From Pseudodesulfovibrio sp. JC047 (GTDB lineage Bacteria; Desulfobacterota; Desulfovibrionia; Desulfovibrionales; Desulfovibrionaceae), in assembly GCF_010468615.1 (NCBI RefSeq), contig NZ_WUEH01000010.1, forward strand, positions 86,228 through 150,227: a DNA stretch of 64,000 nt. The letters are read 5' to 3'. The notes under the pieces were generated by a model, which worked only from the letters and a program-made list of their open reading frames with translations, searched no databases and was not told the origin of the DNA. This document shows, in pieces, positions 8,696-17,771 of the stretch. Each line of letters opens with the position of its first letter. The stretch's first letter is position 1. Made by a program: the position numbers and the translations under genes.

Positions 8696-9451
8696 TTACC
8701 TCGCAACAAGATTATTGATTTTGCAGGCCGCGCAGGCCGCTCCGAATCCATTGTCGATGTTGACCACTGTCACCCCGCTGGCGCAGGAGGTGAGCATACC
8801 CAACAATGCGGAAAGACCGGAAAAAGCCGCTCCATATCCCACCGAAGTGGGAACCGCGACAATCGGTTGGGACACCAGTCCGCCAATGACACTGGCAAGC
8901 GCGCCTTCCATGCCGGCGACCACGATAATGACATTGGCCTCGCGAATTTCATCAAGATGATCGAGAAGACGGTGGATACCGGCCACCCCCACGTCGGACA
9001 AGACAAAGGACCGGCTGCCGAGCATCTCGCAGGTCACCCGGGCTTCTTCGGCCACATCGAGATCAGATGTGCCAGCAGTGACGATGGCGACAGACCCGTC
9101 CCGGTATTCGATCGGTTCCTGAATGAAGGTCAGGGTTTTGCCCATCTGGTTGTACTCGACACCAGGCACGATCGAGAGGACATGTTCGGCCATTTCGGGC
9201 GACACACGCGTGGCCAGGACATTGCTTTGGTCTTTCATGCGGAGAAAGATGTCGCCCACCTGTTCCGGGGTTTTACCGGCCCCGTAGATCACTTCGGGAA
9301 ATCCGTTTCGAAACGTCCGGTGCAAATCGATCTTGGTATGCCCGATGTCCATGTAGGGGAAATCACGCAAGTGGTCCATTCCCTGTTCCACATCCACAGT
9401 GCCATTTTGTACGTCGGTCAATAGTTGTTTCAATGAGTCCAGTGTATTCAT
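8696..9451 (-). CDS. larB: Nickel-pincer cofactor biosynthesis carboxylase LarB
   Basis: A 251-residue LarB, homologous to the PurE-type AIR carboxylases. LarB carboxylates and hydrolyses nicotinic acid adenine dinucleotide in the first step of the nickel-pincer nucleotide cofactor used by lactate racemase and related LarA proteins. Visible signatures are IVTAGTSDLDVAEEA, LSDVGVAGIHRLL, VVAGMEGALASVIGGL and VAVPTSVGYGAAFSG. The open frame extends further upstream, but the start is set at ATG 9451 because it follows AGAGGAAC at the right distance and matches the family N-terminus. larC lies upstream on the same strand with a possible terminator between. LarA and LarE are not in the window. Confidence 0.9.
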   Translation of the reverse strand: MNTLDSLKQLLTDVQNGTVDVEQGMDHLRDFPYMDIGHTKIDLHRTFRNGFPEVIYGAGKTPEQVGDIFLRMKDQSNVLATRVSPEMAEHVLSIVPGVEYNQMGKTLTFIQEPIEYRDGSVAIVTAGTSDLDVAEEARVTCEMLGSRSFVLSDVGVAGIHRLLDHLDEIREANVIIVVAGMEGALASVIGGLVSQPIVAVPTSVGYGAAFSGLSALLGMLTSCASGVTVVNIDNGFGAACAACKINNLVAR

Positions 9452-9685
9452 GTTCCTCTCATCCTTTCTGTCGAGGCGGTCATTCGTCATATGAACCAGG
9501 GCAAAAAAATCTGCACCATTGGGAGACGACACCGCTGTCAATCCGATTTCACGCTCGAGTCCTATTTCAATCTGACGAAGTCACCATGATTCCATACTAA
9601 AACTTTTCAAAAAACTGTGTCCAAAGCTCTGTTCTCTACAACTCCGTGGGCTGTTCAAGCCACCAGGCTTCGCCGTCAAAAAACA

Positions 9686-9706
9686 TTTTTCACACCGCGT
9701 GAAAAA
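9686..9706 (-). terminator. Hairpin downstream of larC
   Basis: Inverted repeat TTTTTCAC (9686-9693) and GTGAAAAA (9699-9706) with a 5-base loop, 40 bases after the larC stop. The A/T-rich base of the stem gives a T run on the minus strand, consistent with a weak intrinsic terminator that would separate larC from larB. Confidence 0.5.
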
Positions 9707-9745
9707 CCTGTCTGTCGAAAACGCGGCATGGCCGTCATTGGTCGT

Positions 9746-11158
9746 CTACCCTTTGAGTCTGGCGATACTGTCATAGACTTCCACCAAGGGAATATCGTGC
9801 TTCTCAGCGAGACGACGACAATCCTCCAACTCGGGCTTGGACCGAATCATCTCGTCATTTCTGTACGCATTTTTCATAGTCACCGGGCCAAACGGTGTTT
9901 CAAGACGCTCGAATGACCGTTTCAACTCTGTTTTTGTCAACGGAAAACTCTTGATACCCAACGTGGAGGTATGCCGAAACAGCAGATCCTTGAAACGCGC
10001 TTCGTCGGCCACGGAACACAACAGGGAAAGACTGGTCGCCGGACGATTCTTTTTCATGATGATGGGCGTAAAATGGACATCCATCGCCCCCTGGTCCATG
10101 AGAATATCCATGGCGACTCCCAACATCTCGGCGGTCATATCGTCAATGTTGCAGGTCAGCAAACAGGCGGACTGCACGGTCTCACCGGTTGAAACGGGCC
10201 GAGCCAACTGCACCCGCAGGATATTCGGAATATTCACTTCCCGATGCCCGATGCCATAGGCGGTCTTTTCCGTCACCAGAGACGGTGTATCGGTAAAATT
10301 CTCGACCAAAGCCGCCAGAATGGCCGCTCCGGTCGGCGTTGTGGCCTCCTTGCGCGTCGCGCCTCTCGTGGTCGGCACTCCGTGCAGTATCTCTAGCGTG
10401 GCCGGGGCCGGAACCGGGATATTCCCATGGGCACACTGGATGAAGCCTCCGCCCAGTTCCACCGAAGAGGACCAGACCGAGTCAACACCCAAATACTGAA
10501 AGCAGATGGCCGCACCCACAATATCAACAATGGAATCCGTTGCGCCCACTTCATGGAAATGGACTTCATCAAGCGGTTTTCCGTGAACATGTGATTCCGC
10601 CATGGCCACTTTCCGAAAAATGCGCAGGCTGGTCTTCTTGACTTCGGGATCAAGGCGACTTCCCTCTATAATCTCGGTAATGTCTGCGAGATTCCGATGC
10701 GCACCATGTGTATGACCGTGGTCGTGCTTGTGTTCATGGCCGTGTTCGTGCGTATGCGTATGAGCGTGCTCGTGTTCATGGCCGTGCTCATCATCATGTT
10801 CGTGATGATGCTCGTGTTCATGAGTGTGAGCGTGTTCATGGGTATGCTCGTGTTCGTGAACGTGGTCATGCGTGTGTCCGTCGCCATCACCATGGTGGTG
10901 TGTCTGCGTCTGACCGTGGATCGAAGCCTGTTCCTCGTGAACGTGCCCCTCGGGCTGATTCTTGAGCACCACATCCACCCGGGTGCCACATATTCCCTGA
11001 CGGGAAGCGGCAGTGACCTGCACATCAAATTCATGGTCAAGCCCGAGTTTGCTCAACTCGGTGCGCAAAAATTCGGGGGGGACGCCAAGGTCGATCATGG
11101 CAGCCAGATTCATATCCCCGCTTATTCCGGCAAAGCACTCATAATAGAGTATGTTCAT
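9746..11158 (-). CDS. larC: Nickel insertion protein LarC with a histidine-rich insert
   Basis: A 470-residue LarC, the CTP-dependent cyclometallase that inserts nickel into the pincer cofactor. The N-terminus NILYYECFAGISGDMNLAAM and the later FHEVGATDSIVDIVGAA and TPTGAAIL are family hallmarks; the C-terminal half begins near NIDDMTAEMLG. Residues about 72-154 are a His/Glu/Thr-rich stretch with 36 histidines in 83 residues, a likely nickel-binding store. In some lactobacilli larC is split and read by frameshift; here it is one continuous frame. The start is set at ATG 11158, matching the conserved N-terminus. The long frame on the opposite strand over the His-rich part is a codon-bias shadow. 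Confidence 0.9.
   Translation of the reverse strand: MNILYYECFAGISGDMNLAAMIDLGVPPEFLRTELSKLGLDHEFDVQVTAASRQGICGTRVDVVLKNQPEGHVHEEQASIHGQTQTHHHGDGDGHTHDHVHEHEHTHEHAHTHEHEHHHEHDDEHGHEHEHAHTHTHEHGHEHKHDHGHTHGAHRNLADITEIIEGSRLDPEVKKTSLRIFRKVAMAESHVHGKPLDEVHFHEVGATDSIVDIVGAAICFQYLGVDSVWSSSVELGGGFIQCAHGNIPVPAPATLEILHGVPTTRGATRKEATTPTGAAILAALVENFTDTPSLVTEKTAYGIGHREVNIPNILRVQLARPVSTGETVQSACLLTCNIDDMTAEMLGVAMDILMDQGAMDVHFTPIIMKKNRPATSLSLLCSVADEARFKDLLFRHTSTLGIKSFPLTKTELKRSFERLETPFGPVTMKNAYRNDEMIRSKPELEDCRRLAEKHDIPLVEVYDSIARLKG
10690..10965. repeat. Low-complexity repeat encoding the LarC histidine-rich tract
   Basis: Short imperfect tandem units on the plus strand built from CGTG, TTCATG and GTGTTC encode alternating His with Glu, Thr, Asp or Ala on the minus strand. 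Such tracts can change length by slippage. Confidence 0.75.
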
Positions 11159-11538
11159 AGTGATGATTCTCCTGTCGCCAAAACACATTGAACGGCAAGC
11201 AATATCTGCTTACCCGACGGTATAAGTGGTTGCTGAAATCCCAAAAACACACGCTGAACTTTTCTCTCACATTGCAAAATAAATACCTTTCATTGCAGTG
11301 GCAACATATTCAAACGCATCTATAAAGCCACTGTGCCATCCGAGAAGTATGACACTGTCAAAGCGCACACTCTTTTATATTCGGACCCTGCCCCAAAAAT
11401 GGGCAATGACGCGACATGGTCCGAATGTCCCCTCGCGCGGGGGCCTCCACGACTTCGTTATGGCGTGCCCGACGGAAACCGTCGTGTTCAACGGTTCCGG
11501 AACAGACACCCCCCTCAATTTTGACGCGAACTCAAAGC
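11159..11538. other. Intergenic region upstream of larC
   Basis: 380 bases between the LarC-like gene and larC. It should contain the larC promoter. A small inverted repeat AAGCA-N5-TGCTT is seen shortly upstream of larC (about 11196-11210), and a longer hairpin candidate pairs CAGTGGC with GCCACTG around 11296-11336. No protein-coding gene is supported; open frames here lack family likeness. Confidence 0.45.
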
Positions 11539-12054
11539 CTATTCAACGCTTTCAGGTCTCGCGGTCACCCCTCCGACAGTGCTTTGGCAGCCACTCAAGG
11601 CCACCAGCTCCACCAGAGATTTGAGGGTGGTAAAGGTGATGAGCTGGTCTGCCTGTATCAGGACATCCAAGGCCGCACGGAGATCATCGAACTCCGCCTT
11701 GACGTAGGGAGCACTCGACTCCTTGCTGTCAAAGCACTTGGCATGAACCGTGAGCGGCTCGGCCAGCCCCGCACCGGGGCACTCCACCAGGATGCTCGTC
11801 ATGTGGTATGGGACATAGATATGATCGTGTTTAATGACTTTCACACCCAATGTTCCCAATTCCGACGTCACGTACCGGGCAAGGTCGTCTGTTCGATCTT
11901 CTGGAGCATCAATAAAGAAGATGAACTCAGGGCGACCCTTTTTGGTGATGGCCGGTACCACATGCACACTCTTGGCTCCCTGTTTCATCAAGGAATCAAT
12001 GGCATGAGGCACCAGCTCGCCCGATATGTCGTCAACATTGATCATCAACAGCAT
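11539..12054 (-). CDS. Free-standing LarC C-terminal-domain-like protein
   Basis: A 171-residue protein whose N-terminal 90 residues align by eye with the C-terminal half of LarC: VDDISGELVPHAIDSLMKQGAKSVHVVP here against IDDMTAEMLGVAMDILMDQGAMDVHFTP in the full-length LarC next door, followed by KKGRPEF against KKNRPAT. It therefore lacks the N-terminal LarC domain. The remaining 80 residues are unfamiliar. It starts 9 bases after the stop of the 591-residue gene and is almost certainly co-transcribed with it. A role in handling nickel or a nucleotide for that partner is an inference. ATG 12054 is used as the start; the third-codon-later ATG is an alternative. Confidence 0.7.
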   Translation of the reverse strand: MLLMINVDDISGELVPHAIDSLMKQGAKSVHVVPAITKKGRPEFIFFIDAPEDRTDDLARYVTSELGTLGVKVIKHDHIYVPYHMTSILVECPGAGLAEPLTVHAKCFDSKESSAPYVKAEFDDLRAALDVLIQADQLITFTTLKSLVELVALSGCQSTVGGVTARPESVE

Positions 12055-12063
12055 GGGACCGAC

Positions 12064-13839
12064 CTAGAGGTCTTTCAAAATCCGTACTGCCAACTCACCG
12101 CATTCCTGCGCCTTTTCAGCGGCACCAGGAATGGCCATGGTCAGCTTGGCGCCCTTCGAAGCCTGTTTGCCAGCGTCCTTGGGACTCAATTTACCCATGG
12201 CAGCAGCAATGGTGGCCGGAACAATCACGTTCAGAGGAGCGCAACCGATGTACATCAATTCCTGAATGGCGACTGCCGCGCAGGAAATAGCCATGGACAG
12301 CTCGGACTTCTTGTTCAGCACGGCATCGGGAACGACCTTGTGACACAGTCCTTCCAACACGAACTTTTCACCGTTGATGGTGACTTCAGCGTCTACATCG
12401 GAGTCAAAGCCCCAGAAGAAACCGGCAAAAGGATGGCTCCGGCGTGCGCCACCAGCTATCTTGGTAAAGGCGATGGAGATTTCGGCACCAAGGAATGCGG
12501 ACAGCACGGTGGACGAATTCTTCTCAACCATGAGTTTGCGCTGCTCGTCCATGTCGCGGCAGATGTCTTCCAGGCTTTTGCCTTCGTTCAATCCATTGTA
12601 GGTCTCTTCAGCACGTTCGCTGATCATTCTGATCCGAATACCCTCGGTTCCCTTGATCATGGCTTCAGTCACCGAACCACGACGAACCTGCTCGGCCTTC
12701 CGTGCAATGATGTTGTAGGCAACAGCGGACGTTCCACCATCAATGAAATGATTCATCTTGATCTCACGAATCGTATCAGCTGCGGAATCCATGGTGCCGT
12801 CCTCGCTGATGAGAACCTTCATGGCAACAACGCAGTCGGCAACGCAGTGCGCCAACGGCGGATTCAGCGGGCCACCACCGAAACCGGCACCGATAATCGG
12901 GCCTTCCATGAATGCGGCCAAGATCTCGTTCAAGGTCATCATGCCGACAACGGTCGGAGAACCAACGTCCTTGAGGATCATGCCGAGGTCACCGACCAGC
13001 GTGGCGGTGTCGAATTCCTGCATGGTGCCCTTGAGATGCAGTTTCTCAGGCAATCCGGCCGCTTCCATGGCACCCTTACCAGCCATGTAGCAGGTGCCTT
13101 GCTTGAAGAACTCGCCTTCGGCTTCGTCGATCATGCCATCAGGATTCACGACTTCCAGAACCGCAGCAGCAGCCAGCATGGCGCAGGCAATGGGGCTGGG
13201 GGTGATACCGGCACCACGATAGGTGGCCTTCATGCCTTCAACTGCGGCACGCGTTCCGTTCTTGCACAGGTCAATATAGGTAATATCCTCACCCAATGTG
13301 CTATGACCGTACACGGCACCACCAGCAACAAAGGCGGGAACATCAGCACCATCAACACGGCAGACTTCACCCTTGCGCATGGCTTCGTACAGCGCATGGA
13401 CAGCAGCGAAACCGGACAGCTTGCCGGTGAGCTTGGAGGTCGGAATGGACATGACACCAGCGCGCTCGGCACCAGCTTTCATGCGGGCCATGGCACCGAG
13501 TTTACGGTTACCAGCGGGCACACCGGCGCGAGACTCGGTTCCGGCGATATTCAACAGAACTGCTGTAATCAAAGCGGCGTTGGCCGGAGCGGCTCCAGCT
13601 TCCAGGGCAGCCTTGACACCGGCTTCAACAACGTAGTCCAAGGGCAAATGGGCCAGGTTGGCATCCTTGATCTTGATGCTGCGGCCTTTCAGGATTTCGT
13701 AGGTAATGGCGTTCGCCGCGCACAACGCAGCCAAACTCAGCATACCGTGACCTTTGGTCAAAGCTTCAACACGGTCGGCTGTCATATTATCTACATTAGA
13801 AGTAATCGCCATCATGCCAGCTAAAAGTTCTTTTTTCAT
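12064..13839 (-). CDS. Conserved-looking 591-residue protein of unknown function
   Basis: I do not recognise this protein. It is cytosolic by appearance: no signal peptide or membrane segment, and rich in Ala, Gly and Met ([20 protein letters not shown] at the start). Small-residue helical stretches recur, for example [13 protein letters not shown] and [20 protein letters not shown], plus a Gly-rich turn [16 protein letters not shown] and [18 protein letters not shown]. Candidate reactive or metal residues include Cys in [10 protein letters not shown] and CGELAVR. The start at 13839 has AGGAGACAATCGAA in front, a good SD. It is followed at 9 bases by the LarC-C-like gene and preceded by a sigma-54-type promoter. 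Position next to lar genes suggests a nickel-related role, but this is not shown by the sequence. Confidence 0.75.
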   Translation of the reverse strand: MKKELLAGMMAITSNVDNMTADRVEALTKGHGMLSLAALCAANAITYEILKGRSIKIKDANLAHLPLDYVVEAGVKAALEAGAAPANAALITAVLLNIAGTESRAGVPAGNRKLGAMARMKAGAERAGVMSIPTSKLTGKLSGFAAVHALYEAMRKGEVCRVDGADVPAFVAGGAVYGHSTLGEDITYIDLCKNGTRAAVEGMKATYRGAGITPSPIACAMLAAAAVLEVVNPDGMIDEAEGEFFKQGTCYMAGKGAMEAAGLPEKLHLKGTMQEFDTATLVGDLGMILKDVGSPTVVGMMTLNEILAAFMEGPIIGAGFGGGPLNPPLAHCVADCVVAMKVLISEDGTMDSAADTIREIKMNHFIDGGTSAVAYNIIARKAEQVRRGSVTEAMIKGTEGIRIRMISERAEETYNGLNEGKSLEDICRDMDEQRKLMVEKNSSTVLSAFLGAEISIAFTKIAGGARRSHPFAGFFWGFDSDVDAEVTINGEKFVLEGLCHKVVPDAVLNKKSELSMAISCAAVAIQELMYIGCAPLNVIVPATIAAAMGKLSPKDAGKQASKGAKLTMAIPGAAEKAQECGELAVRILKDL

Positions 13840-13907
13840 TTCGATTGTCTCCTAGGTATTGTTAGCGCATTCAAACATCAGGAAAGGCAGCATATCCTTA
13901 CTTCAGA

Positions 13908-13924
13908 ACGCAATTCTGATGCCA
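13908..13924 (-). promoter_or_regulatory. Sigma-54-type promoter for the 591-residue gene
   Basis: On the minus strand the element reads TGGCAT-CAGAA-TTGCGT, with GG and GC separated by exactly 10 bases as required for RpoN. The predicted start lies about 60 bases upstream of the ATG at 13839. Confidence 0.6.
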
Positions 13925-14866
13925 GATATCTCTGAAAGCGTGCGTGTTTACCGATAGACACCGCGTATCCGAAAAAGGAAACACGATCCTCCCGCACATG
14001 ACATACGTCACATGCTTGTTGGCGGAAAAACACCAATCAATTTTTCACCGGAATATTCGAGAAGGGCCGTCACATGAGCGGACACTGCCTTGCTAAGAAA
14101 GGTCACCCGCCGATCGACGTCTTACTATTGAGGATTCCGTTCGTGTGAAAAGAGCTTGTGCACGATACTCTGGCACATCATTCCTGATTAGCATCCGGGC
14201 TATTCGCCCCCGCTACAAAGAATATATTCAGGAACACAAATGGTTGAAGTATCGACTCCCTCCACTAACGAAGCATCTGGTTTGACCATCTCCCTGCAAC
14301 TGCTCCTCTGAACGGTGGTGTTTATAATGATCGCAGGGGAGGAGACTCGTCCATCATTCGTTACAACATCCAATCGGCCTTGCAGCGCGATCCGACATCC
14401 TTTGTGTCGTGGCGACCCGCTCATGAACGCTCACACTCAGTGAGCTATTTTTTGCCGGTCATCCGTTACACAAGCTTTTTTTTAAAAAGCATAAAAACGA
14501 ACAATGTTAATAAGCTATATGAATTTTGAATATAACAAAAAGGAAAAGTGCGCAAGTGGTTTCATTTTTTTTTGATCTGCAATGCAGTTTTTTATGAAAA
14601 ACATACGGTATCACTGTACCAACTGTCGGCCCCCGTCATTTCAACAGTCATTTTACGAAATAAAACCCGATACAGCATTTCTTGTTTTATGTATCAAAAA
14701 ATCGTTTTCCCGACAGCCATCCAGACGAACATGACAGCTCCCCGGTCAAAATTCGAAAAAATTCCGCCCTATTTCAAACATAAAAAAAGACACCAACATT
14801 ACGCCGGGTCAAGAAGATTGCTTCTTTGGCGGCCCCACAAGAATTCGCATGAAATTGCCACAACAA
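13925..14866. other. Long intergenic region between the lar-linked genes and metF
   Basis: More than 900 bases without a supported gene. The part from about 14460 to 14800 is markedly AT-rich. Two open frames exist (14200-14424 minus and 14548-15012 plus), but neither resembles a protein and the second runs antisense into metF. If the promoter at 13908 is sigma-54-dependent, its activator would bind in the first 200 bases. No RNA gene was recognised. Confidence 0.45.
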
Positions 14867-14915
14867 AAAGCCTTTCGAACAGAATGTCATGGCGACATTC
14901 CGTCAGAAAGGCTTT
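14867..14915 (-). terminator. Intrinsic terminator after metF
   Basis: Perfect 10-base arms AAAGCCTTTC (14867-14876) and GAAAGGCTTT (14906-14915) enclose an inner pairing of GAATGTC with GACATTC. On the minus strand the stem is followed by TTTTTGTTG. It lies 75 bases after the metF stop. Confidence 0.8.
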
Positions 14916-14989
14916 GTATCAATATTCATTCAATACATCTGAAACGGTCGGCATTCATCATACTGCGCACCGACTGTTCCAAAAAAGAA

Positions 14990-15868
14990 TTAGAAAGTCA
15001 GTCCTTCCATAACCTTGAGGCAATGTTCAGCCCGATTCAACGTATACAGATGAACGCCAGGTGCGCCTTTTGCCAACAGATCTTCGATCTGTCTACGCGC
15101 AAAATCCCGTCCGACAGCCGCAGCCGCTTCAACACCACCCTCGGCGTCCGCTTTTTCGAGCGCCAAAAGGAATTTCCCGGGAATCATGGCACCACACAGG
15201 CCCAGAATGAACTTGGCGGATTGGACGCTGGGAATAGGCAGCACCGCAGGAATGACCGGCTTGTTCACCCCTTTGTCCGCCAATTTCTCAACGAGTTCAA
15301 AATACACACGGTTGTCAAAAAACAACTGCGTTGTCGCAAAGTCAGCCAATTCCAACTTGTGCGCGGTCCAATTCAAATCCTCGCGAACCGAAGGGGACTC
15401 TGGATGCGGGTCGGGATAACAGGCCACGCCGATGCAGATTTCCGGATGAATTTCCCGAATATATTCAATAAGATCAGATGCGTGTTTAAATCGTTCATTG
15501 TCGGGGACAAAGGTGGATGAACCACCCTTTGGCGGATCACCGCGCAAAGCGAGCACGTTACTGGAACCAACTGCGCCGAGCTGATCGAGATATCCAGCGA
15601 TCCGATCTTCCGAGGCCTGCACACACGTCAAATGCGACATGGTCTCGAACCCTTCATCTTTCTGAAGGCCGGAAACGATGCCCAACGTATTGTCCTGCGC
15701 CCCGCCACCGGCACCATATGTCACGGAAACAAAGAGCGGGTCCAATGCCTTGAGTTGTTTCGCGGTGTCATAAAAGCCGGGCATGGCCGCCTCTTCTTTC
15801 GGGGGAAAAAATTCAAAGGAAACAAAAGGTTTTCCTTCTCTTTCGTGAATAAGATCGATTATCCGCAT
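14990..15868 (-). CDS. metF: Methylenetetrahydrofolate reductase
   Basis: A 292-residue MetF that reduces 5,10-methylene-THF to 5-methyl-THF with an FAD cofactor. Family marks are FVSFEFFPPKEE at the N-terminus (catalytic Glu), SVTYGAGGG, LALRGDPP (FAD and folate contact) and GVHLYTLNRAE at the C-terminus. The open frame continues upstream, but ATG 15868 follows AGGAGATATACT, a strong SD, and gives the normal family length. It supplies methyl groups to methionine synthesis or the Wood-Ljungdahl methyl branch. This folate-based enzyme coexists with the methanopterin genes 7 kb away. It is flanked by a sigma-70-like promoter and a strong terminator, so it is probably monocistronic. Confidence 0.92.
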   Translation of the reverse strand: MRIIDLIHEREGKPFVSFEFFPPKEEAAMPGFYDTAKQLKALDPLFVSVTYGAGGGAQDNTLGIVSGLQKDEGFETMSHLTCVQASEDRIAGYLDQLGAVGSSNVLALRGDPPKGGSSTFVPDNERFKHASDLIEYIREIHPEICIGVACYPDPHPESPSVREDLNWTAHKLELADFATTQLFFDNRVYFELVEKLADKGVNKPVIPAVLPIPSVQSAKFILGLCGAMIPGKFLLALEKADAEGGVEAAAAVGRDFARRQIEDLLAKGAPGVHLYTLNRAEHCLKVMEGLTF

Positions 15869-15981
15869 AGTATATCTCCTGTCCATTTCGGATAGTTGAG
15901 GCTTTGCTGTGCCCAAAGAGCCATGTCCACCACCTTCTTTCTCAGGGGTAAAACGCGACAGTGCTCGTTTTCGTGCGGATG

Positions 15982-16011
15982 TATATAGCCTCTTCTCCAG
16001 AACCGGGTCAA
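15982..16011 (-). promoter_or_regulatory. Sigma-70-type promoter for metF
   Basis: On the minus strand TTGACC (16011-16006), an 18-base spacer and TATATA (15987-15982). The predicted leader to the metF ATG is about 105 bases. I did not recognise a SAM, SAH or cobalamin riboswitch in that leader. Confidence 0.55.
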
Positions 16012-16179
16012 TGCAGACATTGGACCACAAAAAAAGAAATACCGCTGCTGAAAACTCCTCGCACCACGAAACTTGCCGTCTTCCCCCGACTCCGGGTATA
16101 GGAGCGACGGCGAAACGATCCTCCATCGAATAACAGGACAAGGTCCGCCTTTTGCATTGGCCAACAGAAAGGAACACAC

Positions 16180-17157
16180 ATGCGATACATCCATAATCAA
16201 TGTCTTGATCCAGCCTTCAACCTGGCCGCCGAAGAGTGGTTGCTCACCAATTCAGAAACCGACATCTTCATGCTCTGGCGCAACAAGCCTGCCGTGATTG
16301 TTGGCCGAAACCAGAACACCGTTGCCGAAATTGACGAATCGTTCGTACAGGAACGCGACATTCCCGTGATCCGACGGTTAAGTGGTGGCGGGGCCGTGTT
16401 TCATGATCTCGGCAATATCAATTTTACCTTCATCACCCACGGCAAGCCATCGGAAGGACTGGATTTCGAACGGTTCACCAAACCCATTCAAGAGGCCCTG
16501 CAAACCATGGGCGTCCAGTGCGTTTTCAGTGGCCGAAACGACCTGCTCATCGATGGCAAAAAATTCTCGGGCAATGCCCAACATTTCCATCAGGGACGTA
16601 TCCTGCATCATGGCACACTGTTGTTCACCGCAGATATGACCGATCTGTCCGGCGCACTGCGAGTTGATCCGGAAAAATACCGGGACAAGGCCGTGAAAAG
16701 CGTGCGCTCCCGCGTCACCAACATCGCGAGCCATCTTCAGACACCCATGACGGTCACCGATTTTCTCGATCGACTCATGGACAATGTTTCCAACGGCAGT
16801 GCCCCGGAAACAAGGCACCTCACCAAAGAGGAAATCATCCATATTTCCGCCCTCGCCGATACGCGATACCGAACATGGGCATGGAATTTCGGGGCTTCCC
16901 CTGCTTATAATTTTTCCAAACGCACCCGCACACCCGGGGGACTGCTGGATGTCAATCTATTCGTCAAAAAAGGAAAAATTCTCACGGCGAGACTGTTTGG
17001 CGATTACTTCGGAGTCAAGGATATCGGCCCGTTGGAAGCGATGCTCGTGGGGACACCCCACACCCGCACTGCCGTACAAGACCGATTGGCCACCGTCCAA
17101 CTGGAGCAATACCTTCATGACGTGACGCTGGACACCTTGCTGGACTGCCTGTTCTGA
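16180..17157 (+). CDS. lplA: Lipoate-protein ligase A
   Basis: A 325-residue LplA that activates lipoate with ATP and attaches it to lipoyl domains. The N-terminal catalytic domain shows GRNQNTVAEID, the lipoate-binding loop RRLSGGGAVFHDLGNINFTFI and KFSGNAQ with the catalytic lysine region; the smaller C-terminal accessory domain covers about residues 250-325. The start ATG 16180 is preceded by AAAGGAA. It is divergent from metF with about 310 bases between. The obvious local client is the lipoyl domain of AcoC in the acetoin dehydrogenase operon 5 kb downstream, and glycine cleavage H protein elsewhere is possible. Confidence 0.92.
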   Translation: MRYIHNQCLDPAFNLAAEEWLLTNSETDIFMLWRNKPAVIVGRNQNTVAEIDESFVQERDIPVIRRLSGGGAVFHDLGNINFTFITHGKPSEGLDFERFTKPIQEALQTMGVQCVFSGRNDLLIDGKKFSGNAQHFHQGRILHHGTLLFTADMTDLSGALRVDPEKYRDKAVKSVRSRVTNIASHLQTPMTVTDFLDRLMDNVSNGSAPETRHLTKEEIIHISALADTRYRTWAWNFGASPAYNFSKRTRTPGGLLDVNLFVKKGKILTARLFGDYFGVKDIGPLEAMLVGTPHTRTAVQDRLATVQLEQYLHDVTLDTLLDCLF

Positions 17158-17288
17158 TCCGCCCCGCTCCCACACGGTGTTCGAATTCCGATCAATGTTC
17201 ATGTCCGGGACAACGCCCACGGCTTTTTTCGGAGTACAAACATCTACTTTTTAAATCAAAACCCTGTTTTAATTTGATATATATCTAC

Positions 17289-17304
17289 GGGCATACTCCT
17301 TGCT
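17289..17304 (+). promoter_or_regulatory. Sigma-54-type promoter upstream of the carboxymuconolactone decarboxylase-like gene
   Basis: Reads GGGCAT-ACTCC-TTGCTG with GG and GC exactly 10 bases apart. Only the first T of the -24 box deviates from consensus. The predicted start is about 28 bases before the ATG at 17343. Confidence 0.5.
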
Positions 17305-17342
17305 GTATTGAAATACCGTCACTTTAAATCAAGGAGTACCAC

Positions 17343-17669
17343 ATGGATTCAGCGGAAAAAGCAGCAGATACTTTGGCAAAGATGACACACCGGGCCGGAA
17401 ACGTCTTCCCGAGTTACCTTGCCTGTACCAAGGAAATAAGCCAATTTGGTCCCATAGATCACAAGACACAGGAACTGATTCACCTTGCCTGTTCCATGAT
17501 GGCTCAATGTGAAATGTGCATTTCTCTCCACATTCAGGGAGCGGCAAGCCACGGCGCGACCAAGGAAGAAATCCTGCAAGCCGCCATGTTATCCATTTCA
17601 ATGGGCGGCTCTCCCAAAGTGATGTACATGCACTATGTGTTCGAGGAATTGGACGATCTTTTCGATTAA
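17343..17669 (+). CDS. Carboxymuconolactone decarboxylase/AhpD-like protein
   Basis: A 108-residue all-helical protein of the carboxymuconolactone decarboxylase superfamily. The AhpD-type core is visible: CEMCISLHIQGA gives the CxxC pair and following histidine, and the later helix ILQAAMLSISMGGSP closes the fold. Such proteins act as disulfide-linked antioxidants or unknown redox proteins. The start has AAGGAG 5-8 bases upstream and a plausible sigma-54 promoter before it. A strong hairpin follows the stop. Its partner and substrate are unknown; the sigma-54 element suggests it may be co-regulated with the aco or another RpoN regulon. Confidence 0.85.
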   Translation: MDSAEKAADTLAKMTHRAGNVFPSYLACTKEISQFGPIDHKTQELIHLACSMMAQCEMCISLHIQGAASHGATKEEILQAAMLSISMGGSPKVMYMHYVFEELDDLFD

Positions 17670-17685
17670 TCACGCCGCACACGAT

Positions 17686-17724
17686 CTCGGAACCGGGAAC
17701 GCTCTATATGTCCCCGGTTCCGAG
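17686..17724 (+). terminator. Terminator after the AhpD-like gene
   Basis: Perfect 12-base arms CTCGGAACCGGG (17686-17697) and CCCGGTTCCGAG (17713-17724), followed by CGTGTTTC. The T run is short, so termination may be partial. Confidence 0.6.
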
Positions 17725-17771
17725 CGTGTTTCGGCACAACAGCGGCACTGATCCGCGTGACAGAGGATGGC

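Noticed and set aside
10697..11191. Plus-strand open frame opposite the larC histidine tract
   Set aside because: It is the complement of the His-rich repeat; the Val/Met-rich translation is a shadow.
11416..13824. Plus-strand open frame of about 800 codons
   Set aside because: It lies antisense to the 591-residue gene and the LarC-like gene and has no SD or recognisable domain; GC-rich minus-strand coding leaves long open frames on the opposite strand.
14200..14424. 74-codon minus-strand frame between the 591-residue gene and metF
   Set aside because: No SD and no recognisable protein features.
14548..15012. 154-codon plus-strand frame in the metF terminator region
   Set aside because: AT-rich, no SD, overlaps metF in antisense and contains the terminator hairpin.
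15869..15981. SAM, SAH or cobalamin riboswitch in the metF leader
   Set aside because: None of the conserved cores of these classes could be found on either strand.
17251..17281. AT-rich partial palindrome upstream of the AhpD-like gene
   Set aside because: Only the inner AAAAC-CCT-GTTTT pairs cleanly; too weak to call an operator.
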